A stretch of 64,000 bases of DNA from Deferribacteraceae bacterium UBA6793. Lineage in GTDB: Bacteria; Chrysiogenota; Deferribacteres; Deferribacterales; Geovibrionaceae. A model generated the notes under the pieces. It ran no database searches and was not told the origin of the DNA. It saw only the letters and a program-made list of their open reading frames with translations. Numbering within the stretch: position 1 is the stretch's first letter; each line of letters begins with the position of its first letter. Position numbers and translations under genes: made by a program. Location of the stretch: positions 11,372-75,371 of the forward strand of contig DKFP01000006.1 of NCBI GenBank assembly GCA_002452405.1, read 5' to 3'. Shown here one piece after another: positions 7,821 to 14,245 of this stretch.

Positions 7821-9103
7821 TCCCCTGTTTCGCTCAGTTTGACAAACTCTGCGAACATATACCCATCTTTTCCTTTATATCTCACTTCCCACCACTCGCC
7901 GTCGTCGGTCTTTTTAACAAGTTCGACTCTGGCGCGGTTTGGCGCATTGCCTATGCTGGCAGAGGTTCTGGAAGGACTTTTTCTTATTTTAAGACCGCTT
8001 GACGCTTCCACACAACCATATTTGGTCTGTACAGGTGCGGGCGGTTCCTCTTTGACAGGTTCCGGCACTGGTGCAGGTTTTGGCGGTTCCGGCTGAACAG
8101 CGACTGGCTGCTCTGGTTCTTCTTTGACAGGTTCAGCCTTCGGTTCTGCCGCAGGTTCCGGCGCAACAGGTTCCGCAGGGACTGCCGCGACAGGCTGCGA
8201 TACCTTTTTGACAGACGCAGGGTGAAACATCACGTAATAAGCTCCACCGAAAATTATGGCAAGCGCTGCAAACACAGGGAGCAGCTTAACTGTCCTGCGC
8301 CTACTGACACCGTAAAGCATGGCGGCAGCCTGTTTAACGATTGCCGATGTCACTCTGGAAGCCTTCTTATCTGTGGCTATCTCAATCGCTTTCTGAGCGA
8401 TGCGGTTAATTTCTGAGGGTATGCCCTTTGAATAGTGATAAATTTCGATATAAGAGCTTTTTCTGAAGAGAGGAAAATCGTCTCCCAGCGCTTTTTTAAG
8501 TCTATGCTCAACATAGTCAGCAGTATCCTTCATGGAAAGTGCCGCAAGCTCTACCGTAAAAGTGAATTTAGGACCAAGCTGGCTGCTCACGCTTTTCAAC
8601 CTGTCGTGGAGCGCCGGCGTTCCGCACAGGATGACCTGAACAAGTTTACACTGCTCTATCTCAATTTCCATAAAGCTGTTGAGCAGCGAAAGGCAGGCGT
8701 CGGATATTATCTCCGCGTCGTCGATAATGATAAGGCTGTTTCTGCCCTCCTGATACTGTTCCACAAAATATTGCATCAGCTTTCCGAAAGCCGACTCATA
8801 GCTTTCCGCCGCATAGTCAAGCCCGAAGCCTTTACATATCTCAGCGAGGAGCTTTTCAGGCTCTCTCACGCCTGTGGGCACAAGGACAGTGTTGACGCCG
8901 TTCAGACCCTCCTGAAGAATACTACAGGTCATGGTCTTACCGGTGCCTTTAAGTCCCGTGAGCAGCATAAAACCCTTTCGGCTGTTGATACCGTATTCAA
9001 GCAGGGTTATAGCCTTGTCATGGGAAATGGAAGAAAAAAAGTACCTGTTATCGGGGTGAACGCTGAACGGTTCTCCTTTAAACCCGAATAAGTCTCTGCT
9101 CAT
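7808..9103 (-). CDS. ExeA/GspA-like AAA ATPase with membrane anchor and periplasmic SH3 domain
   Basis: A 431-aa protein. Residues 1-260 are a GspA/ExeA-type AAA ATPase (FGFKGEPFSVHPDNRYFF opening; Walker A GLKGTGKT about 44-51; Walker B SLIIIDDAE). One membrane helix follows (about 272-292), then a Pro/Glu/Ala-rich periplasmic linker (about 300-360), then an SH3 domain (GLKIRKSPSRTSASIGN to GYMFAEFV). ExeA with ExeB helps install the type II secretin and binds peptidoglycan. The layout here is similar, but no exeB or gsp genes are adjacent. The neighbour with the same SH3 ending is the likely partner. It starts at ATG 9103. Confidence 0.8.
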   Translation of the reverse strand: MSRDLFGFKGEPFSVHPDNRYFFSSISHDKAITLLEYGINSRKGFMLLTGLKGTGKTMTCSILQEGLNGVNTVLVPTGVREPEKLLAEICKGFGLDYAAESYESAFGKLMQYFVEQYQEGRNSLIIIDDAEIISDACLSLLNSFMEIEIEQCKLVQVILCGTPALHDRLKSVSSQLGPKFTFTVELAALSMKDTADYVEHRLKKALGDDFPLFRKSSYIEIYHYSKGIPSEINRIAQKAIEIATDKKASRVTSAIVKQAAAMLYGVSRRRTVKLLPVFAALAIIFGGAYYVMFHPASVKKVSQPVAAVPAEPVAPEPAAEPKAEPVKEEPEQPVAVQPEPPKPAPVPEPVKEEPPAPVQTKYGCVEASSGLKIRKSPSRTSASIGNAPNRARVELVKKTDDGEWWEVRYKGKDGYMFAEFVKLSETGECRR

Positions 9104-9256
9104 ACCGCCTCTGACAACGCAAAATCATCGAACGAAACTGATTATAAAGCATTATAAACAACTTGTCCACATTTTCAGAAAAAAGCATCACAAGTCATAT
9201 GTAAAATAATTTTACATAAGCTAATTAAATATAGCACTGAAAATAATCATAGCAAT

Positions 9257-9294
9257 AAAAAAAAGCCCAGTGCATTGCGGCACAGGGCTTTTTT
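9257..9294. terminator. Bidirectional Rho-independent terminator downstream of hup
   Basis: An A-run, then arms GCCCAGTGC / GCACAGGGC (with one mismatch) around a short loop, and a T-run. The flanking A and T tracts let it act on both strands. It closes the minus-strand HU gene and insulates the ExeA operon promoter region. Confidence 0.85.
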
Positions 9295-9322
9295 ATAACA
9301 AAAACTATTTCAAATATTCGTC

Positions 9323-9595
9323 TTAGCCGATGGAATCTTTGAAAAGCTTGCCGGCTGTAAACTTGGGAACTCTTTTTGAGGGAATAGTCATTTCTTTTCC
9401 GCTCTGAGGGTTCCTTCCTTTACGCTCTTTTCTCTCAGATACAGAGAACGTACCAAAGCCGACAAGGGTAACTTTGTCATTAGCTTTCAGTGCTTCTACT
9501 GTGGCTTCTTCGAAAGCCTTGAGTGCTTTTTCAGCATCTGATTTTTTGAGACCTGACATTTCTGCGATCTTCTCAATAAGCTCTTTCTTGTTCAC
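9323..9595 (-). CDS. hup: DNA-binding protein HU
   Basis: A 90-aa histone-like protein that bends and compacts DNA as a dimer. The whole family pattern is present: MNKKELIEKIAEMSGL start, the GFGTFSV signature, the beta-arm GRNPQSGKEMTIPSKRVPKF with the intercalating proline, and the FKDSIG end. HU and IHF are close, but the sequence fits HU. The start is GTG, placed by AGGAGG and the universal MNK start. It is monocistronic, with a promoter at 9626-9654 and a terminator at 9257-9294. Confidence 0.95.
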   Translation of the reverse strand: MNKKELIEKIAEMSGLKKSDAEKALKAFEEATVEALKANDKVTLVGFGTFSVSERKERKGRNPQSGKEMTIPSKRVPKFTAGKLFKDSIG

Positions 9596-9625
9596 TACAA
9601 CCTCCTAACATCAAGAAGTTAAAAT

Positions 9626-9654
9626 TATATACACACATGAACCCCTAAAATCAA
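9626..9654 (-). promoter_or_regulatory. Promoter of the HU gene
   Basis: Read on the minus strand: -35 TTGATT (9649-9654), 17 bp, then -10 TATATA (9626-9631), which overlaps TATAAT at 9624-9629. It lies about 30 bp upstream of the GTG start of hup. Confidence 0.55.
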
Positions 9655-9824
9655 GCAATTATTGTCTGTGGATGCAGAAAAGCATACTAATTATTAATAA
9701 ATAATGAATGAATGTCCGCAAAACATGAAACAACGCCCAAATTAAATTAACTAAGGTTCATTTTGATGCCTGTATTACTACCATTTCAATTTTCTAAAAT
9801 CAAGTTAAGACACATCTTAACAAT

Positions 9825-9860
9825 GATTTCCCCCGAAACGCAAGCGCATCGGGGGAAATC
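9825..9860 (-). terminator. Strong hairpin downstream of asd
   Basis: A perfect 12-bp stem (GATTTCCCCCGA / TCGGGGGAAATC) with a 12-nt loop lies 18 bp after the asd stop. The trailing T-tract on the minus strand is weak (ATTGTT), so it may be an attenuating or RNA-protecting hairpin rather than a classical terminator. Confidence 0.6.
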
Positions 9861-9878
9861 TTATGAATTTGACCGTAT

Positions 9879-10898
9879 TTATTTTATCAGCAATTCCGCT
9901 ATCTGTACAGCGTTTGTGGCGGCTCCTTTACGAAGCTGGTCGCCGACAACCCAGAAAGTCAGACAGTTGGGGCGTGCGATGTCGGTTCTTATACGTCCGA
10001 CATAGCAGTCATCTCCGCCAGCAACGAACAGAGGCATGGGGTATTTGTTATTAGAGGGGTCGTCCAGAAGTTTGAGTCCGGGCGCCTTCGCAAAAAGTTC
10101 CCTTGCCTTTTCAGGGCTTACGGGTTGTTCTGTTTCTATGGTCACAGATTCGGAGTGTGCGGACAGCGTGGGAACACGAACGCATGTTGCGCTGACTTTA
10201 ATCTCGTCGTCGTGGAGCATTTTTCTTGTCTCGTTGAACATTTTAAGCTCTTCTTTTGTGTACCCGTTGTCTGTGAACGAATCGACATGGGGGATAACGT
10301 TGAAGAGTATCTGGTGAGCAAATTTCTCAACCTTGATAGGTTCGCCCTTTGCCCATGCTTTTGTCTGATTCATCAGCTCTTCCATAGCCTGTGCACCAGC
10401 ACCCGATGTGGACTGATATGATGATACAACAACATTTTTTATCTTGGAGAAATCATACAGAGGCTTGAGAGCCACAAGCATGATAATTGTGGTACAGTTG
10501 GGGTTTGCAATGATGCCGTTATTTTTGAACGCGTCCTCAGGGTTAACCTCCGGAACAACAAGAGGCACGTCCTTGTCCATACGAAAAGCGGACGAGTTGT
10601 CGATAACCACCGCGCCGGCTTTTACCGCGCTGGGAGCGAACTCAAGACTTCTGCCGCCGCCCGCGCTGAAAAGTGCAATATCCACACCTTTAAAGCAGTC
10701 GTGCGTCAGTTCTTCAACTTTATATGTTTTGCCCTTGAACGTTATTTCCTTGCCAACAGAGCGTTTGGAAGCCAGAAGTTTCAGCTCTGCAATAGGAAAA
10801 TTTCTCTCTTCAAGTATCTGCAAAAATGTTTCGCCGACAGCTCCAGTCGCTCCGGCAATCGCTACGTTATAGGCTGCTTTTTTCTTAAATTCTGCCAC
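9879..10898 (-). CDS. asd: Aspartate-semialdehyde dehydrogenase
   Basis: Reduces aspartyl phosphate to aspartate semialdehyde, the branch point to lysine/diaminopimelate, threonine and methionine. The NADP-binding loop GATGAVGE is near residue 14-21, the active-site Cys lies in NPNCTT (about 120), and YQSTSGAGAQAMEEL and the RVP motif follow, as in the 330-345-aa family. I place the start at the GTG at 10898: GAGGTG lies just upstream and the protein then begins VAEFKKKAAYNVAI. The ATG at 10931 would add 11 poorly fitting residues. It is a single gene divergent from the methyltransferase at 11024. Confidence 0.93.
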   Translation of the reverse strand: MAEFKKKAAYNVAIAGATGAVGETFLQILEERNFPIAELKLLASKRSVGKEITFKGKTYKVEELTHDCFKGVDIALFSAGGGRSLEFAPSAVKAGAVVIDNSSAFRMDKDVPLVVPEVNPEDAFKNNGIIANPNCTTIIMLVALKPLYDFSKIKNVVVSSYQSTSGAGAQAMEELMNQTKAWAKGEPIKVEKFAHQILFNVIPHVDSFTDNGYTKEELKMFNETRKMLHDDEIKVSATCVRVPTLSAHSESVTIETEQPVSPEKARELFAKAPGLKLLDDPSNNKYPMPLFVAGGDDCYVGRIRTDIARPNCLTFWVVGDQLRKGAATNAVQIAELLIK

Positions 10899-11023
10899 GT
10901 TGCACCTCGCATACAAAGTTGTTGGATACAATTATGCTGAAAGAACCGTATTGTCAACGAATTTTAGACTATATGATTATATTATTGCTTTTACGATGGT
11001 GCATATGTTACCTCTTTAGCACA

Positions 11024-11575
11024 ATGGAACGCATAATATTTGAAATCCCGCTCTGCAACGGGAAATCAGCGAGAATTTATCAGGGAGCATTCGGCAGCGG
11101 CGAACATGTCACAACAAAATGCTGCATAAGGCATCTGGAGCAGATGAACCTATCCGGTAAAACCATGCTGGACGTAGGCTGCGGAACGGGAATACTCGGA
11201 ATATGCGCATCACTCCTTGGGGTAGGTTCCGTCGTCGGCTATGACGTATCTTTCGATGCCTGCCGCACAGCGGTTCAGTGCAACGAACTGAACAAAATCA
11301 TCAACAACCATATAGCCTGTGGATTTGAAACCTGCATAAACGGTACTTTCGATATTATTTTCGCCAACATATATTATGATATACTGCTGGCAATCTCGGA
11401 TTTCATTTACGACTCGCTGAACGACGGCGGTCTGCTGGTTGTTTCCGGCGTCCCGATTGAGGAACATTACGACATACGAAAGCATTACATGCGATACGGG
11501 CTGGAAGTTCTTGACTTGCAGATACATGAAGATTATTGTACTGTTCTTTTCAGCAAAGGGCGATTAGCTCATTAG
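11024..11575 (+). CDS. PrmA-like class I methyltransferase domain, running into tRNA-Arg
   Basis: A 183-aa SAM-dependent methyltransferase closest to ribosomal protein L11 methyltransferase: GAFGSGEHVTTK (PrmA FGTGxHxTT motif, about 22-33), SAM loop LDVGCGTGILGI (about 50), FANIYYDILL, and the SGV end. PrmA is about 290 aa and has an N-terminal substrate domain, which is missing here, so this is either a truncated PrmA or a stand-alone relative with another target. I use the ATG at 11024 (MERIIFEI) because upstream in-frame codons look non-coding. The last six codons including the stop lie inside the tRNA-Arg gene (18-nt overlap), which is odd for a native gene end. Confidence 0.7.
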   Translation: MERIIFEIPLCNGKSARIYQGAFGSGEHVTTKCCIRHLEQMNLSGKTMLDVGCGTGILGICASLLGVGSVVGYDVSFDACRTAVQCNELNKIINNHIACGFETCINGTFDIIFANIYYDILLAISDFIYDSLNDGGLLVVSGVPIEEHYDIRKHYMRYGLEVLDLQIHEDYCTVLFSKGRLAH

Positions 11576-11631
11576 GATAGAGTGCAGGCCTCCGAAGCCT
11601 GAGGTAGTGGGTTCGACTCCCGCATCGCCCG
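11558..11631 (+). tRNA. tRNA-Arg (anticodon CCG)
   Basis: A full cloverleaf: acceptor GGGCGAT / ATCGCCC, D arm GCTC...GAGT, anticodon stem CAGGC / GCCTG with loop CTCCGAA (anticodon CCG, reads CGG), T arm GTGGG-TTCGACT-CCCGC, discriminator G. CCA is not encoded. Its first 18 nt overlap the 3' end of the methyltransferase gene. Confidence 0.95.
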
Positions 11632-11654
11632 CTTCTGGCACATCAAGACAATTA

Positions 11655-11699
11655 AAAACTGTCCCTGAAATGATTTTAAATATACTCAGGGACAGTTTT
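11655..11699. terminator. Bidirectional terminator between tRNA-Arg and the small-gene operon
   Basis: A 14-bp perfect stem, AAAACTGTCCCTGA and its complement at 11686-11699, closes a 17-nt loop. A and T tracts on either side allow use by both the tRNA transcript and the minus-strand small genes that end at 11702. Confidence 0.85.
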
Positions 11700-11701
11700 A
11701 A

Positions 11702-11857
11702 TTACTTTTTGAGAGTGCCGTTAACCTTGTCTTTCGTTTCTTTAGTCCAGTTGTCTTTTGGTCTTGAAGTAGAATATTCTACATTCTTATCAATACCTTT
11801 GTCTTTCCCCTGAGAATCCGAAGGATAGTTGTGATTGTTTCCGAATTTGTCAGACAT
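11702..11857 (-). CDS. Small hydrophilic protein of 51 aa, unrecognised
   Basis: A 51-aa very polar protein rich in Lys, Asp, Asn and Ser (starts MSDKFGNNHNYPSDSQGKDKG). It has no membrane segment, signal or Cys. The ATG at 11857 is chosen because AGGAGG lies 7 nt upstream; the longer upstream frame has no such site. It is third in a minus-strand run of tiny genes and is followed 3 bp later by a strong terminator. I do not recognise it. The composition suggests a disordered protein, and stress or desiccation-type small proteins look similar, but that is weak inference. Confidence 0.6.
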   Translation of the reverse strand: MSDKFGNNHNYPSDSQGKDKGIDKNVEYSTSRPKDNWTKETKDKVNGTLKK

Positions 11858-11873
11858 ATAAACACCTCCTAAT

Positions 11874-12104
11874 TTAAGACCAACTGGAGCCGCGTCTTCT
11901 GAACTCCTGCACGATCTCTCTATAAAGATTATTATCACCGTTCTGTTTGGCATAGTATCCGGCTTTTTCCAGACAAGATCCACATATTGCATAAGGGAAT
12001 TGCCTTGATATGTTAAAGCTATACGTACTTCCGCAATTCTGACACCTTATTGACTGATAGTCTCCGTTTTTAACCTGATTCATTATATCGCCGAAAAAAC
12101 CCAT
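11874..12104 (-). CDS. Small zinc-ribbon protein of 76 aa
   Basis: A 76-aa protein starting MGFFGDIMNQVKNGDYQ. It has two CxxC knuckles (CQNC about 23-26 and CGSC about 42-45) that should bind one zinc, then a Lys/Tyr/Arg-rich helical tail. The ATG at 12104 has AAGGAG 8 nt upstream; the longer frame reading into the upstream gene is not needed. It lies in the middle of a three-gene minus-strand cluster. No family is recognised beyond the zinc ribbon. A nucleic-acid or protein-binding adaptor would be typical for the fold. Confidence 0.6.
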   Translation of the reverse strand: MGFFGDIMNQVKNGDYQSIRCQNCGSTYSFNISRQFPYAICGSCLEKAGYYAKQNGDNNLYREIVQEFRRRGSSWS

Positions 12105-12132
12105 ATAATTCTCCTTTTGACGTACAGGATGT

Positions 12133-12300
12133 TTAATCTTCCGAGGAAATACTGTAGCCGCAACATTTACATATGTTTGTTCCTTTTCCGTTAGTGTACC
12201 ATTTGTACTGCTTGCAGCTGGGACACTGGCAATGATTCGGTTCTTGATGAAAAGGACCATATTTCGCTTCAATTTTTTTGACGGTTTCTTCTGTACTCAA
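12133..12300 (-). CDS. Small zinc-ribbon protein of 55 aa with TTG start
   Basis: A 55-aa gene shorter than a usual ORF cut-off. It starts at TTG 12300 with GGAGGTG 6-8 nt upstream and reads STEETVKKIEAKYGPFHQ, then four or more Cys in CQCPSC (about 24-29) and CKCC (about 44-47), ending SISSED. These pairs form a zinc-ribbon pattern like that of the neighbouring 76-aa protein. The strong ribosome binding site, the Cys spacing and the 28-bp gap to the next gene support it as real. Function unknown. It is first in the cluster, divergent from the patatin gene at 12480. Confidence 0.6.
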   Translation of the reverse strand: MSTEETVKKIEAKYGPFHQEPNHCQCPSCKQYKWYTNGKGTNICKCCGYSISSED

Positions 12301-12479
12301 AACACACCTCCGAATAAATTTGCTAAATAAAAAATAACACCAAGGGAAGATTTAATCAACTAAATGACAATTTTATTAAATTTAGTTTTATTAAAATTAT
12401 GCACCTCATATTATCTCTTATAATAATTACACCCACCCTTATTATTTTATGTTATGATTCATTGCAAACCGGAGGAAAG

Positions 12480-13574
12480 ATGGGAAACGTATTAAACAAC
12501 AGGAAGATAGGGCTTGCTCTTTCCGGCGGCGGCGTCAGGGCGATTGCATACCATGCCGGAGTCGTAAAATATCTTGCCGAGCATAATCTTATGAAGAAAA
12601 TCACGAACATCTCATCTGTTTCCGGCGGAAGCCTGTTCACAGGGCTTGTGCTCAATCTTTCACAAAACAGATTACCAAGTGATGAGCAATACCTCACCGA
12701 CATACTGCCAAAACTGCGCGAACATATGATATTCACCTCTTTGCAACAGTCTGGCATGTCAGCACTCATGAAATTTTCGAACTGGAAGCACGTGCTCAAC
12801 AGACGAAGCCTTGTCATCTCGCAGACAATCGAATCTTTATGGGGAATCAAATCCGTTCTCGCCGACCTCCCGCGAAACCCCGTCTGGACAATCAACTGCA
12901 CTAACGGAGAAAACGGGCAGCGCTTCCGTTTCAAAAACGAAACCATGGGCGACAACAAGACCGGATACACTTCCGCCAGACTATTCAAAACCGCAGACGC
13001 AATGGCAGCATCAGCTGCATTTCCGGTGGGCATAGGTCCTGTTGAAATAGACACAGCCAATTACAAATGGGAACTTGAAACTCCATATGGTTCAGGACAC
13101 AAAGAGCGTGTCAGACCCGAATTTGAAAAGTTGCACATCTATGACGGCGGACTATATGATAACCTTGGCACTGAAACTTTTTACGAGGTCAGCGAACAAG
13201 GAGTTAAGCTCAACACAAAAGACGTTGATTTTATCATCATTTCCGATGCAGGCTCACCCATGACCGAGACTCCTCTCTCCGACCCGTTTTCTCTGAGCAG
13301 AGTCAACAAACTCATCAACATTCTAATGGAACAGAGCAGAAGACTCCGCGTAAACTCATTCACCAATTTCATGAAATACAATGGTAATGGTGGAATTTAT
13401 ATCTCCCTTGCAGATAATTCCCTGCTTTCAATAACAAACGACGACTTTACGATGAGCGAAGTTACCGCCGCCAGAAGTCTTCCGACTTCGCTGGATCAAA
13501 TGACCGGATTCGAGTTCGACTCTCTTGTCAAATGCGGATATCATTCCGTACGTCTTCATATTGATCAGATATAA
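12480..13574 (+). CDS. Patatin-like phospholipase, copy 1
   Basis: A 364-aa patatin-family serine lipase or acyl hydrolase. The oxyanion loop SGGGVRAIAYHAG (about 16-28), the nucleophile Ser in SSVSGGSLF (about 48-56) and the catalytic Asp in YDGGLYDN (about 224) form the Ser-Asp dyad. No signal peptide is seen, so it is cytosolic or membrane-peripheral. The ATG at 12480 follows CCGGAGGAAAG; the longer frame to 12399 is hydrophobic but lacks a ribosome site and is probably not used. It is clearly paralogous to the protein at 18109, and the two bracket three unrecognised genes. The substrate is unknown. Confidence 0.85.
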   Translation: MGNVLNNRKIGLALSGGGVRAIAYHAGVVKYLAEHNLMKKITNISSVSGGSLFTGLVLNLSQNRLPSDEQYLTDILPKLREHMIFTSLQQSGMSALMKFSNWKHVLNRRSLVISQTIESLWGIKSVLADLPRNPVWTINCTNGENGQRFRFKNETMGDNKTGYTSARLFKTADAMAASAAFPVGIGPVEIDTANYKWELETPYGSGHKERVRPEFEKLHIYDGGLYDNLGTETFYEVSEQGVKLNTKDVDFIIISDAGSPMTETPLSDPFSLSRVNKLINILMEQSRRLRVNSFTNFMKYNGNGGIYISLADNSLLSITNDDFTMSEVTAARSLPTSLDQMTGFEFDSLVKCGYHSVRLHIDQI

Positions 13575-13707
13575 TAAAACCCGCGCTTTTTCACAAATAG
13601 ACAATAATAAAATAATAAACATTTGCTCTTTATAAAATTCACAACAATATTTTTTCATTTTTTCACAAATAAGTTATCATCGACCATATTTAGAATTCCA
13701 AACAATT

Positions 13708-13738
13708 TTGCGCTCCAATAAACAGGATGTGTTATAAT
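13708..13738 (+). promoter_or_regulatory. Promoter before the three-gene block of the patatin cassette
   Basis: A -10 TATAAT at 13733-13738, preceded by TG (extended -10), with a possible -35 TTGCGC at 13708-13713 (19-bp spacing). It implies that the genes from 13769 onward form a transcript separate from the first patatin gene. Confidence 0.5.
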
Positions 13739-13768
13739 TTAAGCATAAAATATTCACAGGAGGAAATC

Positions 13769-14245
13769 ATGTCAGTAAATATGCTTATCGGGCTGGATTT
13801 TAAACTTTTTGGTACTGATCTCAAAGCGGGATACCTGAAACTCGACAAAGGATACAAAATACTCCTAACACAGCCGGAAACAGAAAAGAATGAAGGGATA
13901 TCAATTGCAGAATTCATAGCGAGTATCGAAAAACTTGCCGGAAAACAGGAAGGACTCTCAGAAGCGGCAATGAAAGAGAAGATACAAAAATCATCAGAAA
14001 ACAGCACAATAGACCTCAATAAGATCAAAATAAAACTATCCTCAATATACCTTAAAGTGGTCAGCGACGGAACAAAGACAGATTGCGAATACGCGTTCAG
14101 ATTCGACATTATCGCCGACGGTCTGGTTCCCGAAGCTATCAAAAATATAGTTGATGTCAAACTTCTCACCATCGCAGTATGGAACACCGCAAGCGATAAG
14201 ATACTTGAACAGCTTGCCATCCCCGCTGAACTTCAGAATGCCTGA
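13769..14245 (+). CDS. Unrecognised 158-aa protein of the patatin cassette
   Basis: A 158-aa protein starting MSVNMLIGLDFKLFGTDLKAG, with alternating hydrophobic strands at both ends and a charged helical middle (about 40-90). No signal, membrane helix or Cys motif is seen. The ATG at 13769 has AGGAGG 6 nt upstream. Its stop overlaps the start of the 1044-aa gene by 8 nt, so the two are translationally coupled and probably act together. The N-terminal strand pattern (LDFKLFGTDLKAGYLKLDKGY) resembles the beta repeats of the large neighbour, so it may be a small partner or chaperone of it. I do not recognise a family. Confidence 0.65.
   Translation: MSVNMLIGLDFKLFGTDLKAGYLKLDKGYKILLTQPETEKNEGISIAEFIASIEKLAGKQEGLSEAAMKEKIQKSSENSTIDLNKIKIKLSSIYLKVVSDGTKTDCEYAFRFDIIADGLVPEAIKNIVDVKLLTIAVWNTASDKILEQLAIPAELQNA

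Noticed and set aside
10919..11023. Upstream extension of the PrmA-like gene (35 extra residues)
   Set aside because: The stretch is an AT-rich hydrophobic run with no homology and falls in the divergent promoter region of asd. ATG 11024 gives a better fit.
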